Below, in pieces: positions 11,033 through 30,925 of a stretch of 64,000 bases of DNA (its first letter is position 1; the number at the start of each line of letters is the position of its first letter). Location of the stretch: contig RPFO01000090.1 in the NCBI GenBank assembly GCA_009746045.1, positions 1,760,689-1,824,688 of the forward strand, read 5' to 3'. This DNA is from Mesostigma viride. Taxonomy: Eukaryota; Streptophyta; Mesostigmatophyceae; Mesostigmatales; Mesostigmataceae. The position numbers were made by a program, and so were the translations under genes. Under the pieces are notes generated by a model. The model was not told where the DNA came from and ran no database searches. It was given only the letters and a program-made list of their open reading frames with translations.

Positions 11033-12181
11033 TTACTTGGTTTGCTGGGCCTTGCCCAGCTTCTCCATCATCGTGGCGCTTTGCAGGGCCATCTTCATGG
11101 CCGGGTTGCTCACCAAGGAGGCATCTTCCTTGAGAGCAAGGAGGTGGCCAGCCACCTTCCACCCTCCTGACCCCTGGCTCTCCACTAGGAGCATGGCTGC
11201 CACCACCCTCATGAGATACTCTACCCCAGCCAACTCCCCGGCTGCCGGCCCCAACTCCTTGAAGAGTGTGTCCATGGCCAGGGCGATGTTCATGACCACC
11301 TTCCTGCTTTCCTGGTTCCTCCACCCCCCTTGGCGAGTAGCCATGATCCAACTCTTTATCCCCCCTCCATTGTCGTTGGCATCCTCGAGCACCTCGGGGA
11401 GCACTCTCTCTTGCACCCTCCAATTCACCACTTGTGCTCGAGTGGGCAGCGTCACCCCTTTGGTCTTTTTCGGCTTCCTGGAAGCCCCATCTGCCCCGGC
11501 CAGCGCATCCTTCAATTTCGTCAGGAAATCCTCTTCCTCGGACTCCTCCTCCTCCTCCTCTTCTTTGCCCGCCTGCCCCTGCTTGCCAATAATAGCCGCC
11601 AGCTCCAAGAGCTGCTCCCTCACATCCCCCGCGGCCTTTCCCTTGCTCGGGGCTGGGCTTCCGACTTTTTTCGTCCCCTTTTTCGCCCCTTTCGTGGGCC
11701 GGCGTGGTGGCTGCATCTCCTCTTCGTCCGAGTCCGCCAAGTCCCGGGCGCTTTGGAGGGCTGCCACTAGCGCTTCGTTTGGGTCCGCTGCTGCCAGAAT
11801 TTCAGGCCCGTCCACGTGGTCGACCAGCAGTCCAACGACGGACTCCAGCTGGGCCGCAGACCACCGGCTGACAGTAGTTACCCAGTCGGTCCCGAGGACC
11901 GCCTCAAAGGCAGCGCACACTTCAGGCAGGCCCGAGCAAGTGGAGAGCTCCTGATGGAGCCTTTTCTTCTGCGTCGGCCAGCCTAGTCGGCCCTTTCCCG
12001 TCTGTTTAGTAGCTGTCGGCACCTCGGGATTAGCTTTCGGTAATTGCTTCCCAGCACCTGTCGAACCTGGCTTCCGCCCGGGCTTCGGCATCCCAGCCGC
12101 TTTGCAGAAAGGAATTCGGGCGTCAGCTACGCTGCCCCTGACCCCTGTCGCCGCCTTCGTTAAAACAAAAGAGACCGCCAT
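11033..12181 (-). CDS. Gag-like ORF1 of the YR retrotransposon
   Basis: Intact 382-aa frame. Its ATG (12181-12179) lies inside terminal repeat A1, and its stop is just before pol. The protein begins with a basic Pro/Lys-rich stretch, has an acidic run of Glu/Asp near residues 205-220 (EEEEEEESEEED), and ends in a helical region rich in Ala, Leu and Met. I see no zinc knuckle. Position directly upstream of pol, its length and the Lys/Glu-rich composition fit the structural (gag-like) protein of YR retrotransposons. The assignment is by context, since no conserved gag motif is visible. Confidence 0.65.
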   Translation of the reverse strand: MAVSFVLTKAATGVRGSVADARIPFCKAAGMPKPGRKPGSTGAGKQLPKANPEVPTATKQTGKGRLGWPTQKKRLHQELSTCSGLPEVCAAFEAVLGTDWVTTVSRWSAAQLESVVGLLVDHVDGPEILAAADPNEALVAALQSARDLADSDEEEMQPPRRPTKGAKKGTKKVGSPAPSKGKAAGDVREQLLELAAIIGKQGQAGKEEEEEEESEEEDFLTKLKDALAGADGASRKPKKTKGVTLPTRAQVVNWRVQERVLPEVLEDANDNGGGIKSWIMATRQGGWRNQESRKVVMNIALAMDTLFKELGPAAGELAGVEYLMRVVAAMLLVESQGSGGWKVAGHLLALKEDASLVSNPAMKMALQSATMMEKLGKAQQTK

Positions 12182-12540
12182 GAGCTAGGTGAGCAAGCTT
12201 TTATCGTGTTTCAAGGCCAACGGCTCTCTACCAACGGCCAGATCCGGCAACGGCCTCTAAACAGTTTTAGCCGTCAAGTTTTACTTCAGATATTGCTTGT
12301 TGCAAACCCGTCCGCAATCACAGATCTGCTAGGAGAACCTAGACGCAGAAATCCGTCGTCAAGGTACTCAGCACACCGTCAAGGTATGGGCCGCAACAAT
12401 TAGGCCATATCATCCGTAATACTCGTACACTAGAAGCCTAATCAACCTTATTACGATCACATCACCCAGCTCTATTTCACCTAGCATCAGCGGCTCCCCT
12501 TCCGTATCACTATAAAGAAACTATGTTCAGAGAACCCCGA
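12162..12540 (-). repeat. 5' terminal repeat A1 of the YR retrotransposon
   Basis: This 379-bp block is repeated at 5063-5441 (A2). It forms the 5' end of the element on the minus strand and contains the gag start codon. Its outer edge at 12540 breaks a LINE-A reverse-transcriptase frame. Confidence 0.88.
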
Positions 12541-13210
12541 ACGTACGGTAGCTGTGCTGCCAGTGACTCAGGAATCGGCGGCACGTCAGCAGGATCCGGT
12601 TGCAGACGTCAAGCAGGAACCCCGTGAGCGCCGTCAGCTTAATCACCGGGCCGGCGGGGAGCTGGTCAGGCCCAACGGCGGCGTAGTAGCTGAGTTGCTT
12701 GGCGGCGGTGCTCAGCTCGAGCTCGGTGAACGGCGGTAGCTCGTTGGGGTCGCGGCCAGGGTTTCCGTCAGGGCCGGGTACGTGACTAGTCCTGCTCAGC
12801 GGCAGGCGGCGTGGGCGGCGCAGGGACGTCCGCAGGCGCCACTGGCCCACTGCCAGGCGCGCGGCCGCCAGAGGTCAGGGCCAAGCGGCGGAGGCGGCGG
12901 GGGGGCGCCGAGCAGCCGGGACTGGGAGGAATACCACTCCGGGCAAGCTGCTGCTGTGGTGAGCCAGAGATCGAGCGTCCGCGGCGCCGGCTGCGCGCCG
13001 CCGGCGGGCCGTTGGGCGTGACGCAGGCGGGTCCAGGCGTACTTGCCGTGCTGGTCCTGGAGGTGGGCCACTTCTTGTGGACATGGAGGTCCTCCTGCTC
13101 CCTGGTCGCCTCAGTGCCGGATGGCCGAGTGGTAATGGGCTTTGAGGCGGGCGTAGCGGGCGGGGACCGTCGCGGTTGTCGCGCAGGGCTTGCCGGGCCT
13201 AGCTGCATGG
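12541..13210 (-). pseudogene. LINE-A linker and start of reverse transcriptase
   Basis: On the minus strand about 13071-12950 encodes a linker with QHGKYAWTRLRHAQRP, matching KHDGKGAWFWYKRLGHP in LINE-A copy 3 (about 57790-57850). 12740-12541 encodes the RT entry region (PPFTELELSTAAKQLSYYAAVGPDQLPAG, given here only as its span 12700-12640; key residues GPDQLPAGP). The frame is cut at 12540 by the YR element and continues at 4942. Frames shift between the linker and the RT. No endonuclease catalytic motif was found, so the copy is 5'-truncated. Confidence 0.7.
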
Positions 13211-13316
13211 ATGACGGCGGGGAGCCGGTGCAGGCTCAGTGGTGAAGCGGGGCGGGCGGCGGGGGGGCAGCAGGGCCCCGGCCACGGGCAGATTGCCAGC
13301 GAGGTTAATTGCCAGC

Positions 13317-13715
13317 GGGGTGGAAGATCATCATGGCTATACCAAGGCTAGGGCATGGCTTCTCGTCAGAGAGTGACTCTCTGTATAGGCAGGGCTGAGC
13401 TAAATTCTTAATGCATCATCCACGGGGGTCCCATTATAGGCAGGGCGTGGCTTTCTCAATGGGTTAATGCATCGAATCCATGGCCTATGGTTATAGGGTT
13501 ATCGGGGCGCACATGCGCGGGGGCCGCGTACGTGGTAGGCTAAGCCCTTACTAATCTACACTACTGCTATATTCCCTAGCTAGACTGGGGGTGCCTCAGT
13601 GCCAGGGCTTGTGGTTGACGTGGATGACGCCCCCCCTCCAGTATACCGGTTTCCCCCCAGGCTCAGTGCGCTGTGCCGGAGCTGGAGGTAGGTCGGCCAT
13701 AGCGCTCGCGTCCCC
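13317..13715 (-). mobile_element. LINE-B fragment, right part, with end of ORF1
   Basis: Resumes the LINE-B sequence interrupted at 3192. 13317-13560 matches 16880-17090 (3' UTR). 13590-13715 matches 17160-17280, the C-terminal codons of the LINE ORF1 protein on the minus strand. The ORF1 part is frameshifted here. Confidence 0.7.
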
Positions 13716-13819
13716 GTATGTTGGCCAGACCAAGGGCGGTATCTACCTGACTGGTGCGAGCAAGATGTCCTACAAATGCTACCCTACGCTGCCTAATCTC
13801 GTCCGAAATGCGAGGCATT

Positions 13820-13970
13820 AATTACTAATTAATTACTAATTTAATTAAGTAAGTACTTGCGCCGGTGTCATGCGCAAAGGCATGCCACGAAGTACTATGC
13901 TAATCTCATTGAAAAAATAATTACATAAAAGTTTAAACAAATATCGTCTGCATCATTCCTCAACCCACTA
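13820..13970. repeat. Dispersed repeat with TTAATTAA-type tail
   Basis: The block running from AAGTACTTGCGC to TCGTCTGCATCAT recurs at 55615-55715 with high similarity, and a diverged part at 51365-51430. It abuts a TTAATTAA microsatellite at 13822-13850. It is probably another retrotransposon end, with no coding content. Confidence 0.65.
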
Positions 13971-14406
13971 GATGGGGATGTAATCCTCATCCGAGCTCAG
14001 TGTCCTCTACTGTAATGGCAGACGAGGTGGTTAAGTGTAGCGGCTTTCCTCGATCACTGAGGGCCAATAACCTCCCGACCTGCGGACTTCTACCCTGGCT
14101 AGCAACGGGCCCGCCGACGGGGCCCGTGGGGAGAAACAGGAGCATACCCCTCAGGAAGGTGCTTATATCGCAGATGGCAGCCCATTTCTCGACTTGTCAA
14201 TCATGCGGGCGCGGAGTACGGATAGTCCCAGAAGCCTTGCATCTTCAAGCAGTTGTGTCACATAGGTCCGGGTCGCGCCGCGCCGGTGCCGGGCGCGCGC
14301 AAGTTTGCCAGTGGATCGCGATGGGACAAGGGGACCCTGCCATAGGGGGACTACATCAGGTGTCTACCTGGTTGGCCCATCTTAAGCCCCCCGGCAGGGC
14401 CCACAT
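13971..14406. other. No recognised feature
   Basis: About 430 bases with a 137-aa open frame (14000-14413) that resembles no family I know. It lies between repeats and is probably transposon-derived. Confidence 0.4.
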
Positions 14407-16674
14407 TAATTAATTCATTAATTAATTAATTAATTAATTAATTAATAGACACGTGACTGCGTCACGTGAGCATAAGAAGTCCTCAGTGGGAGGGGAACAT
14501 GGGATGGAATTGATGGTGTAAGCTAATAATCTAGGTCCTAGTTACAGGGTTGCGGGCACCACGGCCCGAATCGCTATGAATGCCATACGCGGTCACACGC
14601 GAAGCCCCCGCAGACTTGACTTGGGGGTGGTCTCCTTCATCACTACTTGCCATCCATCCGTGCGTACCATCTGCCCTCCATTAATTAATTAATTAATTAA
14701 TTAATTAATTAATTAATAGACACGTGACTTGCGTCCATATTATAGACAAACCAGCTAGGAGGCTGCCCGGGTGTGAGCTCGTCACGTCTATAGTGTAGCA
14801 CATGTCCATGTCGAGTCTATTACGAAAAGTCCACGGGTCACTGGCAGCCCTGCCGCGCGCGGCCTCAGTGGGGCACGCCATGCAGGTGAGGACATATCGC
14901 CTAGGGGCTGGGCGGGCTTGGTGCCAGCTAGTCTATCTTATGTGTCTACCTGATCTGTGCGGGCCAGGTGCCCGGCTAGGCCCAGGCGCCTACAGGTGCC
15001 TAACTAGTAATGTGGGAAACATATAGGGCAAACAGCGTACAAATCCTCATTACTAACTAATGTGCAAACCAAAGGGGATGGCCTTGCGCAGCATCTTGGT
15101 GACGTCAGTTGCCGTCGAGTCGTTGCTCCAGCTCCTGCGTCAGTGTCCAGCCTGGTCTCGGCGCTGTAGGTCAGGATCGTCAGAACGACGACCTTGAATC
15201 TAGGTCACGCTTGACCATCCGGGGTAGCTAGGGCGGGGTTGCTCCACCATGCAGCGGCGGTGGCCGGTCAGGGAGTTGCGCCCACGCCATGCCGATCCGT
15301 GTTGTCCTGAAGGTCGTCCTCGCAGTCGGGAAGCCAACTGCTCGAGCAGCTTGATCGATGCGGCCTGAAGTAGGGTAGTTGACCTCGGTGTCGTCTAAGA
15401 GGCGGAGTGTGGGTGGGGGCCCTGCCATGCCGATCGAGGGCCAGGGCCCCCACCCTGATTCAGTGCGAGGCATACCCTGATTCAAAGACTCTAATGACCT
15501 ATGCTTGGAAAACCCTATATATGCGCTACATGATCTCCAAACGGAGTCATGCTATAATTTAATTTAATGTAATGTTATTTAGGAAAACCCTGCAATGATT
15601 CAGGACCTGTCGGAGCATCCCGTGTAAACCGTGCGCCGTCTAGCTTGGCGGCCAGCGTGTCCGTGAGTGTCTATGCCTCGATCGGTGCCATACGTAAGCA
15701 CAGTGAGGACGAGGACCTTGTTGAAGAGCATGCGCTTGCGGTGCTCGCCCAGGCCCTTGGAGCGCCAGTAGGTGTCGAGCGAGCGAAGCCTAGTTAGCCC
15801 AGGCCAGGCCGATGCGCCGGGATGTCCACATCGTCGGCGGTGTCGGGGAGCACATGTGCTCCCCAGCAGTTTGAAGCGATCACGGAACGGGACCTCCGTC
15901 CTGTCTAGCAGCCGTGGCAGCGGCGGGCGACTGGAAGCCCCAATCACCATCGCCTCAGTTTTGACACTAATCGGCCAACCCCACCGCCCGCGCCTCCAAG
16001 CCCAGACAGTCCAGCCAGGTCTGAATGACTGTGCTCGGGGCGCGCGATGAGGGTGGTGTCATCAGCATAGATCAGGTCGGACAGGCGGTAGCCAGGGCCA
16101 CTGCCGCAGTGTTTGGCTAGCTCGTTAAGGATGTCCAAGCCGGGCTCGAAGCCCCGCTTAAGAGCAGTAAAGCATCATGCACGCACATGGCCCGGCGCAC
16201 ATGTGACATGATCCACGACAATGATTAATGAACAGATATGGGGACAGGAAACAACCTTGTCACACCGGCCCCGTGGTGAACTGGGGAATGGTGGGGTGGT
16301 GCCTTCCCGCAGTCCGCACTACTGCCTGTGAGCCCTCATACAGTCGACGAATGGCAGCAATAAACGCTGGTGGTACCCGATCCAGAGCTAGGATGGCCCA
16401 ATTCATTAACCTTCGGGACCCCGGAGCTAGGATGGCCCAAAGAGCCTCCCAGAGGACCGACGGTGTCAAAAGCCTTGATATATAGTCAACAAAAATGAAG
16501 ACCAGCGGCAAACCGTCAGGGCAAAGGCGACGCACCTCCTCCATCAACCGGCGCGCGACAAATACAGCCATGACAGTGTTACGACCGGCCACGATGGAAA
16601 CCCATCTGAGACTCACCCAGGTGTGGGTCCAGCGCGGCGCGGAGTGAGCTGAGCAGCATCGACGTAACCATCGA
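14407..16674 (-). mobile_element. LINE-A copy 2, 3' half
   Basis: On the minus strand this has RT segments (16674-16260 with a GRNTVMAVFVARRL block, 16080-16040 with LIYADDTTLI, 15800-15650 with the post-RT region), then a 3' UTR matching copy 1 (3240-4140), a CACGTGAC-TGC-GTCACGTG hairpin at 14450-14468 and a TTAATTAA tail at 14407-14447. Frames are broken repeatedly. Its RT is cut at 16674 by an ORF1-only LINE whose tail lies at 16675-16690. A small additional LINE end is inserted in its 3' UTR at about 14682-14733. Confidence 0.8.
14682..14733 (-). mobile_element. Short LINE-A end (tail plus half hairpin) inside copy 2
   Basis: Comparison with copy 1 (around 3445-3460) shows that a block of TTAATTAA repeats followed by AATAGACACGTGACTTGCG interrupts the 3' UTR. 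TCCAT stands on both sides and may be a short target duplication. Only the tail and part of the hairpin are present. Confidence 0.6.
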
Positions 16675-17770
16675 ATTGAATTGAATTGTAACATAACTCC
16701 GTTGGGAGTATATGTAGCACATAGCCCAGAGAAGGGGCATATGGCCTATCATACTACATTCTAAGCTACTTCCTGCAAGGGTGGAAATGTAAACAACACT
16801 TGCTCTAGGTGCACTAGGGCACCTGCACCACCCAGAGCTTCAGGCAACACCCAGCTAAGGCGGGAGCCTGTCACAGGTGGGGAAGATCAGCACAGCTATA
16901 CAAGAGCTAGGGCATCAGGCTTCTCAGCAGGGAGTGACCCCCTGCATGGGCACTGCATAATTAAATAAAGATAGGCATCATCTGGAGGGTGGCTCATCAT
17001 AGGCACACATGTACATTCATGACTGAAAAGGCTAGGCCTCAGTTGGTATAGTGCCTGTAGTAGGCGGGCATGTACAAGGCCACTGTCTAACTATTCTACA
17101 CTACTGCTGCTGTATTCCCCTAGGCTGGGGCTGCTGGAGTCGCTGGGGCCGCGGTGGTCCCTGGAGGGGGTCGCGTGCCAGGGCTTGTGGCCGACGTAGA
17201 TGGCCGCCCCCTTCAAGTACACCGGCTGGCCCGCCTTGGTCTGCCGGAGCTGGAGGTAGGTCGGCCATAGCTCCCGTCGCCGTTGTTGCTGCGCCAGGGT
17301 CAAGTCGTCGTCCACGGTGAAGGGAGTGTTCTCGAGCCGCTTGCGGCGTCTGAGAAACGAAATCTTGTCCGCTGGGCTGTCAAAGATGAGAAGAAGCGGA
17401 GGCGCCCCTGCCTTACCCCGCGCGCGGGGGAGGCGGTGGGCGGTCAGCTTAATCTCACCAAGGAGGCCCATGCGTGCAAGGATTTTGCTCTCAAACGCAC
17501 GTGCAAGCTTCTCGGAATTCTCACCTTCCACCATGTCGAAGTTCTTGAGTATGGCGTTGAGGCTGCGCTTGGCGAGCTCGGCCTCCTCGCGGAGGTCAAG
17601 CGTCTGCCGTTGGAGCTGGGCTGCGACGGCGGAGGTGGTCGGAGGTGGTATGTTGCTTAAGCATGTCCGCCCAGGTCGTGATGGGAGGAGCATCGCCGGC
17701 CAGGCCAGCCGGGGCTGGCTTGGCGGCAATGTCCTTCACTGCCTGGACGTAACCATGCATCTGGCTAACC
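16675..17770 (-). mobile_element. LINE-B copy with ORF1 but no ORF2
   Basis: The minus-strand order is ORF1 (about 17760-17091), a 370-base 3' UTR, the ACTCCCAACGGAGT hairpin (16693-16722) and a short AATTC-type tail (16675-16690). No reverse transcriptase lies between ORF1 and the 3' end. It sits inside the RT of LINE-A copy 2. Confidence 0.7.
17091..17729 (-). CDS. LINE ORF1 protein (L1 ORF1p-like, RNA-binding)
   Basis: A 212-aa frame resembling the L1-type ORF1 protein, which coats the retrotransposon RNA. The visible pattern is a heptad-rich helix (LREEAELAKRSLNAILKNFD), an RNA-recognition-like segment (PPLLLIFDSPADKISFLRRR), then a C-terminal domain with FTVDDDLTLAQQQRRRELWP, like the D-LT-Q-R-R signature of ORF1p C-terminal domains. 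A diverged copy lies at 40172-40913 and a fragment at 13590-13715. The true N-terminus is probably upstream in another frame (residues TTWADMLKQ near 17660-17690), so a one-base shift near 17650 breaks it. Assignment is by motif pattern. Confidence 0.7.
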   Translation of the reverse strand: MPPSQPRLAWPAMLLPSRPGRTCLSNIPPPTTSAVAAQLQRQTLDLREEAELAKRSLNAILKNFDMVEGENSEKLARAFESKILARMGLLGEIKLTAHRLPRARGKAGAPPLLLIFDSPADKISFLRRRKRLENTPFTVDDDLTLAQQQRRRELWPTYLQLRQTKAGQPVYLKGAAIYVGHKPWHATPSRDHRGPSDSSSPSLGEYSSSSVE

Positions 17771-18193
17771 AGTAGCCAACAGACATCCGCCAGCCTGGCT
17801 ATGCGTCTCGCCTAGTGTTGCCTGTTTGCTCACGTCTTCATAGCAATGTAATGCCCGCACGGGTCATGTTGCACCCACAGGGGATGCCGGATTGTTTCGA
17901 CGGGTCCGATTGTGCACCCTGTGGCATGCATGAGGGAAGGGGGGGGTCTGTGCCCCCCTTCCCACTGTGCACACTCTGGTGCTCCGTGACTCCCCAACGG
18001 GACCACGTGATTAATTAATGAATTAATAGATCGATCGGTCGGAACGGTCTCATACCTACGGCTTCGCAAGGCAACCCCTTTCAGGGTTGGATTAGGAAAA
18101 AGTTGACTGACCGAGATCAGAATGATGGCATTGAAGAAGAGACTTCATGCGTCGACAGAATACAGATGGCAACTGAATTTATCGTGCAAAAAT
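17771..18193 (+). other. Intergenic, with a LINE 3' end of the C-hairpin type
   Basis: 17975-18005 contains GTGCTCCGTGACTCCCCAACGGG followed by an ATTAATTAATGAATTAAT tail, the same end as at 52858-52885 and (inverted) 54452-54487. The rest of the stretch has no recognised gene. Confidence 0.5.
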
Positions 18194-18203
18194 TGATGCC
18201 CAT

Positions 18204-18284
18204 TAATTAATTAATTAATTAACTAATTAATTAATTAATAGACACGTGACTGCGTCACGTGAGCATAAATCCTCAGTGGATTTA
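18204..18284 (-). mobile_element. 81-bp minimal LINE-A insertion with 10-bp target duplication
   Basis: TGATGCCCAT stands at 18194-18203 and again at 18285-18294. Between them, on the minus strand, are about 25 bases of LINE-A 3' UTR, the CACGTGAC-TGC-GTCACGTG hairpin (18243-18261) and a TTAATTAA tail. This is an extreme 5' truncation, typical of target-primed reverse transcription. Confidence 0.82.
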
Positions 18285-18294
18285 TGATGCCCAT

Positions 18295-18998
18295 GCCCAA
18301 TTCACAAGACCAGGTTTTATACACACCCTGCTCTTTCTGACTGCTGTACAAGCAATCCGCACCCAGTCTCTGTACAGCACAGAGGCAAACTGTGCCAGCT
18401 AGCTATGCCCTCCTAATTGTTTCCAAAGCTCCTCCTCATTGTTCCACCAGGCCAAGTCTTTTTGCCTTGGTTTGGCTTCAGAACTATGCAAAACCGTGGG
18501 CCCTTAAAATATTTACAGGTTGACCATCCATGTCCGCACCCGAAACGCTGGCGCCCGGCCCACCATCATGACATGCAGAGATGCAGCGATGCAGCGATGC
18601 AGCGATGCAGAGATGGATGATCAACCTGCATGCAGCTCAACATACTGGCTCTCAGTTGAAACCAGAGCTTCTATCAGGTAAACTTCCACCAATTCCACAC
18701 CCCTAGACTCGTCCCAACTTCTCCAATAGGTCCATCAGCATTTCCATGAGACAACCAGCGCAGGGCAGGAATCTGGAGAATCTGGACCATGGCCAGCACA
18801 TGCTTGCTACTGTCTCCGCTAGATGCCTGGGCACTCGCCATTCAGCCGCCTTTCCTAAGCTATAAAAGACCATGGCATTCATAAAAGACACCTGTCATAC
18901 TTTTTCCCTGTCAACGGGGTGCACACACGGCCAGTTTCGACAGTGGCTGCCTCGTTTAGGTCTTGAAACTGGCCTCGAACGACTCCCAGTTGTTTCCC
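18295..18998. other. Downstream flank of the synaptotagmin gene
   Basis: No gene is recognised. It probably holds the 3' UTR of the minus-strand synaptotagmin gene. A short ATGCAGCG-type repeat lies at 18573-18613, and a segment near 18745-18800 resembles the dispersed repeat found at 54812-54960. On the minus strand a TGTAA lies near 18510. Confidence 0.45.
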
Positions 18999-29933
<10,935 letters not shown>

Positions 29934-30925
29934 GACGACCGACGGGAATGAACAACTCCCAATTTATTCCGATACCTACTGTTAACTGAAACACCCCGTA
30001 TAAAACTGCAGACTGACCATTTATGGTAACAGGGAGCACGGAACTTTCTCCCTCCTGTGACCTGTCGCAGTCAAGGCACCGTGGCCAATGCACAAAAGGA
30101 AAACTTTCACGTCTCGCCAAGGTCTCGCCAAAAAATCGCTGTGACAACTGCACGACATGAGTGACATCGTTCCAGGTCAAACCCCTCGTTGCACCGGCGA
30201 TGCCCTGTCAGCACGTGGATACTAGCAAGCCTGATGCAACTCGAACTTCTGACAAGTCATTTTGTCGACAAGGCCCTCCAACCGTGCGGAGAAAGTTTTC
30301 AGTCAACAGCCGTAGCCAAGAACAGCCTTTGAACACATACCTCTCGCCTTCTTTACATACGGAAAGATTAATTGTCCGTTCACCGACTTCACATGGGAAT
30401 AAACTGACTAGCTCTGACTAGCAACATGCGGAAAGGGAGAGTACCTTGGATATTTATTTCGCAGATTCTCCCACGTCCTATTGCACGCCACGTGTCGATG
30501 GCTACGGTGAACGCACTGCTTATACTGTACAAGCAAGACGAAAGTTCACATTATTTTGCTTACTCATGGCGGTTTCCCAGTCCGTTCATTGCGTAGGTGC
30601 CCACATTTCGTAGAGAAGACATGTAATAAGGATGTATACGACTATTGCGACCACCTGTCTGCCTCAATCTGGCTTCACCCGTAGCAAAATGGCCAGCTCA
30701 TTGTCCAGCCATTTGAAGGTGTCCAATTTGAAGGTGGAATGAGAAACGGCATTCGTCGTTTCCATTACAAGTTACAGTAAATCGTCTGCTTCCAAAATCT
30801 TCCTGAGGCCACTGCGACTATCTTGCCTGGGAAATACTTAATGCCTGACGTATCTAGCCTGCTGCTGTCCGGCGGCTTCGCGGCATCTAATCTGGGAGTT
30901 GACTAGTAACAGGAATACGCTGACT
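29934..30925. promoter_or_regulatory. Divergent promoter region between synaptotagmin and DCD2-like genes
   Basis: The two genes point away from each other with 992 bases between start codons, so both promoters must lie here or in unseen 5' exons. I see no clear TATA box at a credible distance and assign no specific element. Confidence 0.5.
30841..30906 (+). other. Possible upstream ORF of the DCD2-like gene
   Basis: A 22-codon frame (ATG at 30841, TAG at 30904-30906) ends 19 bases before the chosen start at 30926, in another frame. If transcribed it would be the first ATG met by scanning ribosomes and could reduce translation of the enzyme. Whether the transcript includes it is unknown. Confidence 0.35.

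Larger units (their letters stand above)
4943..12540 (-). mobile_element. Tyrosine-recombinase (Ngaro/PAT-like) retrotransposon with split direct repeats
   Basis: Read on the minus strand the order is A1 (12540-12162), a gag-like ORF, an RT/RNase H/recombinase ORF, then B1 (5575-5489), A2 (5441-5063) and B2 (5029-4943). A1 and A2 are both 379 bp and B1 and B2 both 87 bp; the copies look almost identical. This A1-ORFs-B1-A2-B2 arrangement is the signature of the PAT/Ngaro branch of YR retrotransposons (related to DIRS), which integrate through a circular intermediate using a recombinase instead of an integrase. No target duplication is evident, as expected. A 2262-bp TTAA element (5652-7913) has inserted inside it. 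Without that insertion it is about 5.3 kb. Confidence 0.87.
3193..13316 (-). mobile_element. LINE-A copy 1 (non-LTR retrotransposon), interrupted by a YR retrotransposon
   Basis: Bounded by the 12-bp direct repeat GGGGTGGAAGAT (3181-3192 and 13317-13328). On the minus strand it runs from a 5'-truncated start near 13316 through linker and reverse-transcriptase segments to a 3' UTR, a palindromic hairpin (3216-3234) and a TTAATTAA-type tail (3193-3213). Its own sequence is only about 2.5 kb; the rest (4943-12540) is a later insertion. Reverse-transcriptase reading continues across the two junctions (…SYRT before, MLYKNQGSPDD after) apart from a base or two of uncertainty at the insertion point. 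Frames are broken, so it is not active. Confidence 0.85.

Noticed and set aside
10986-11423. N-terminal extension of the YR pol frame
   Set aside because: It overlaps the gag ORF on the same strand in another frame and has biased, non-conserved composition.
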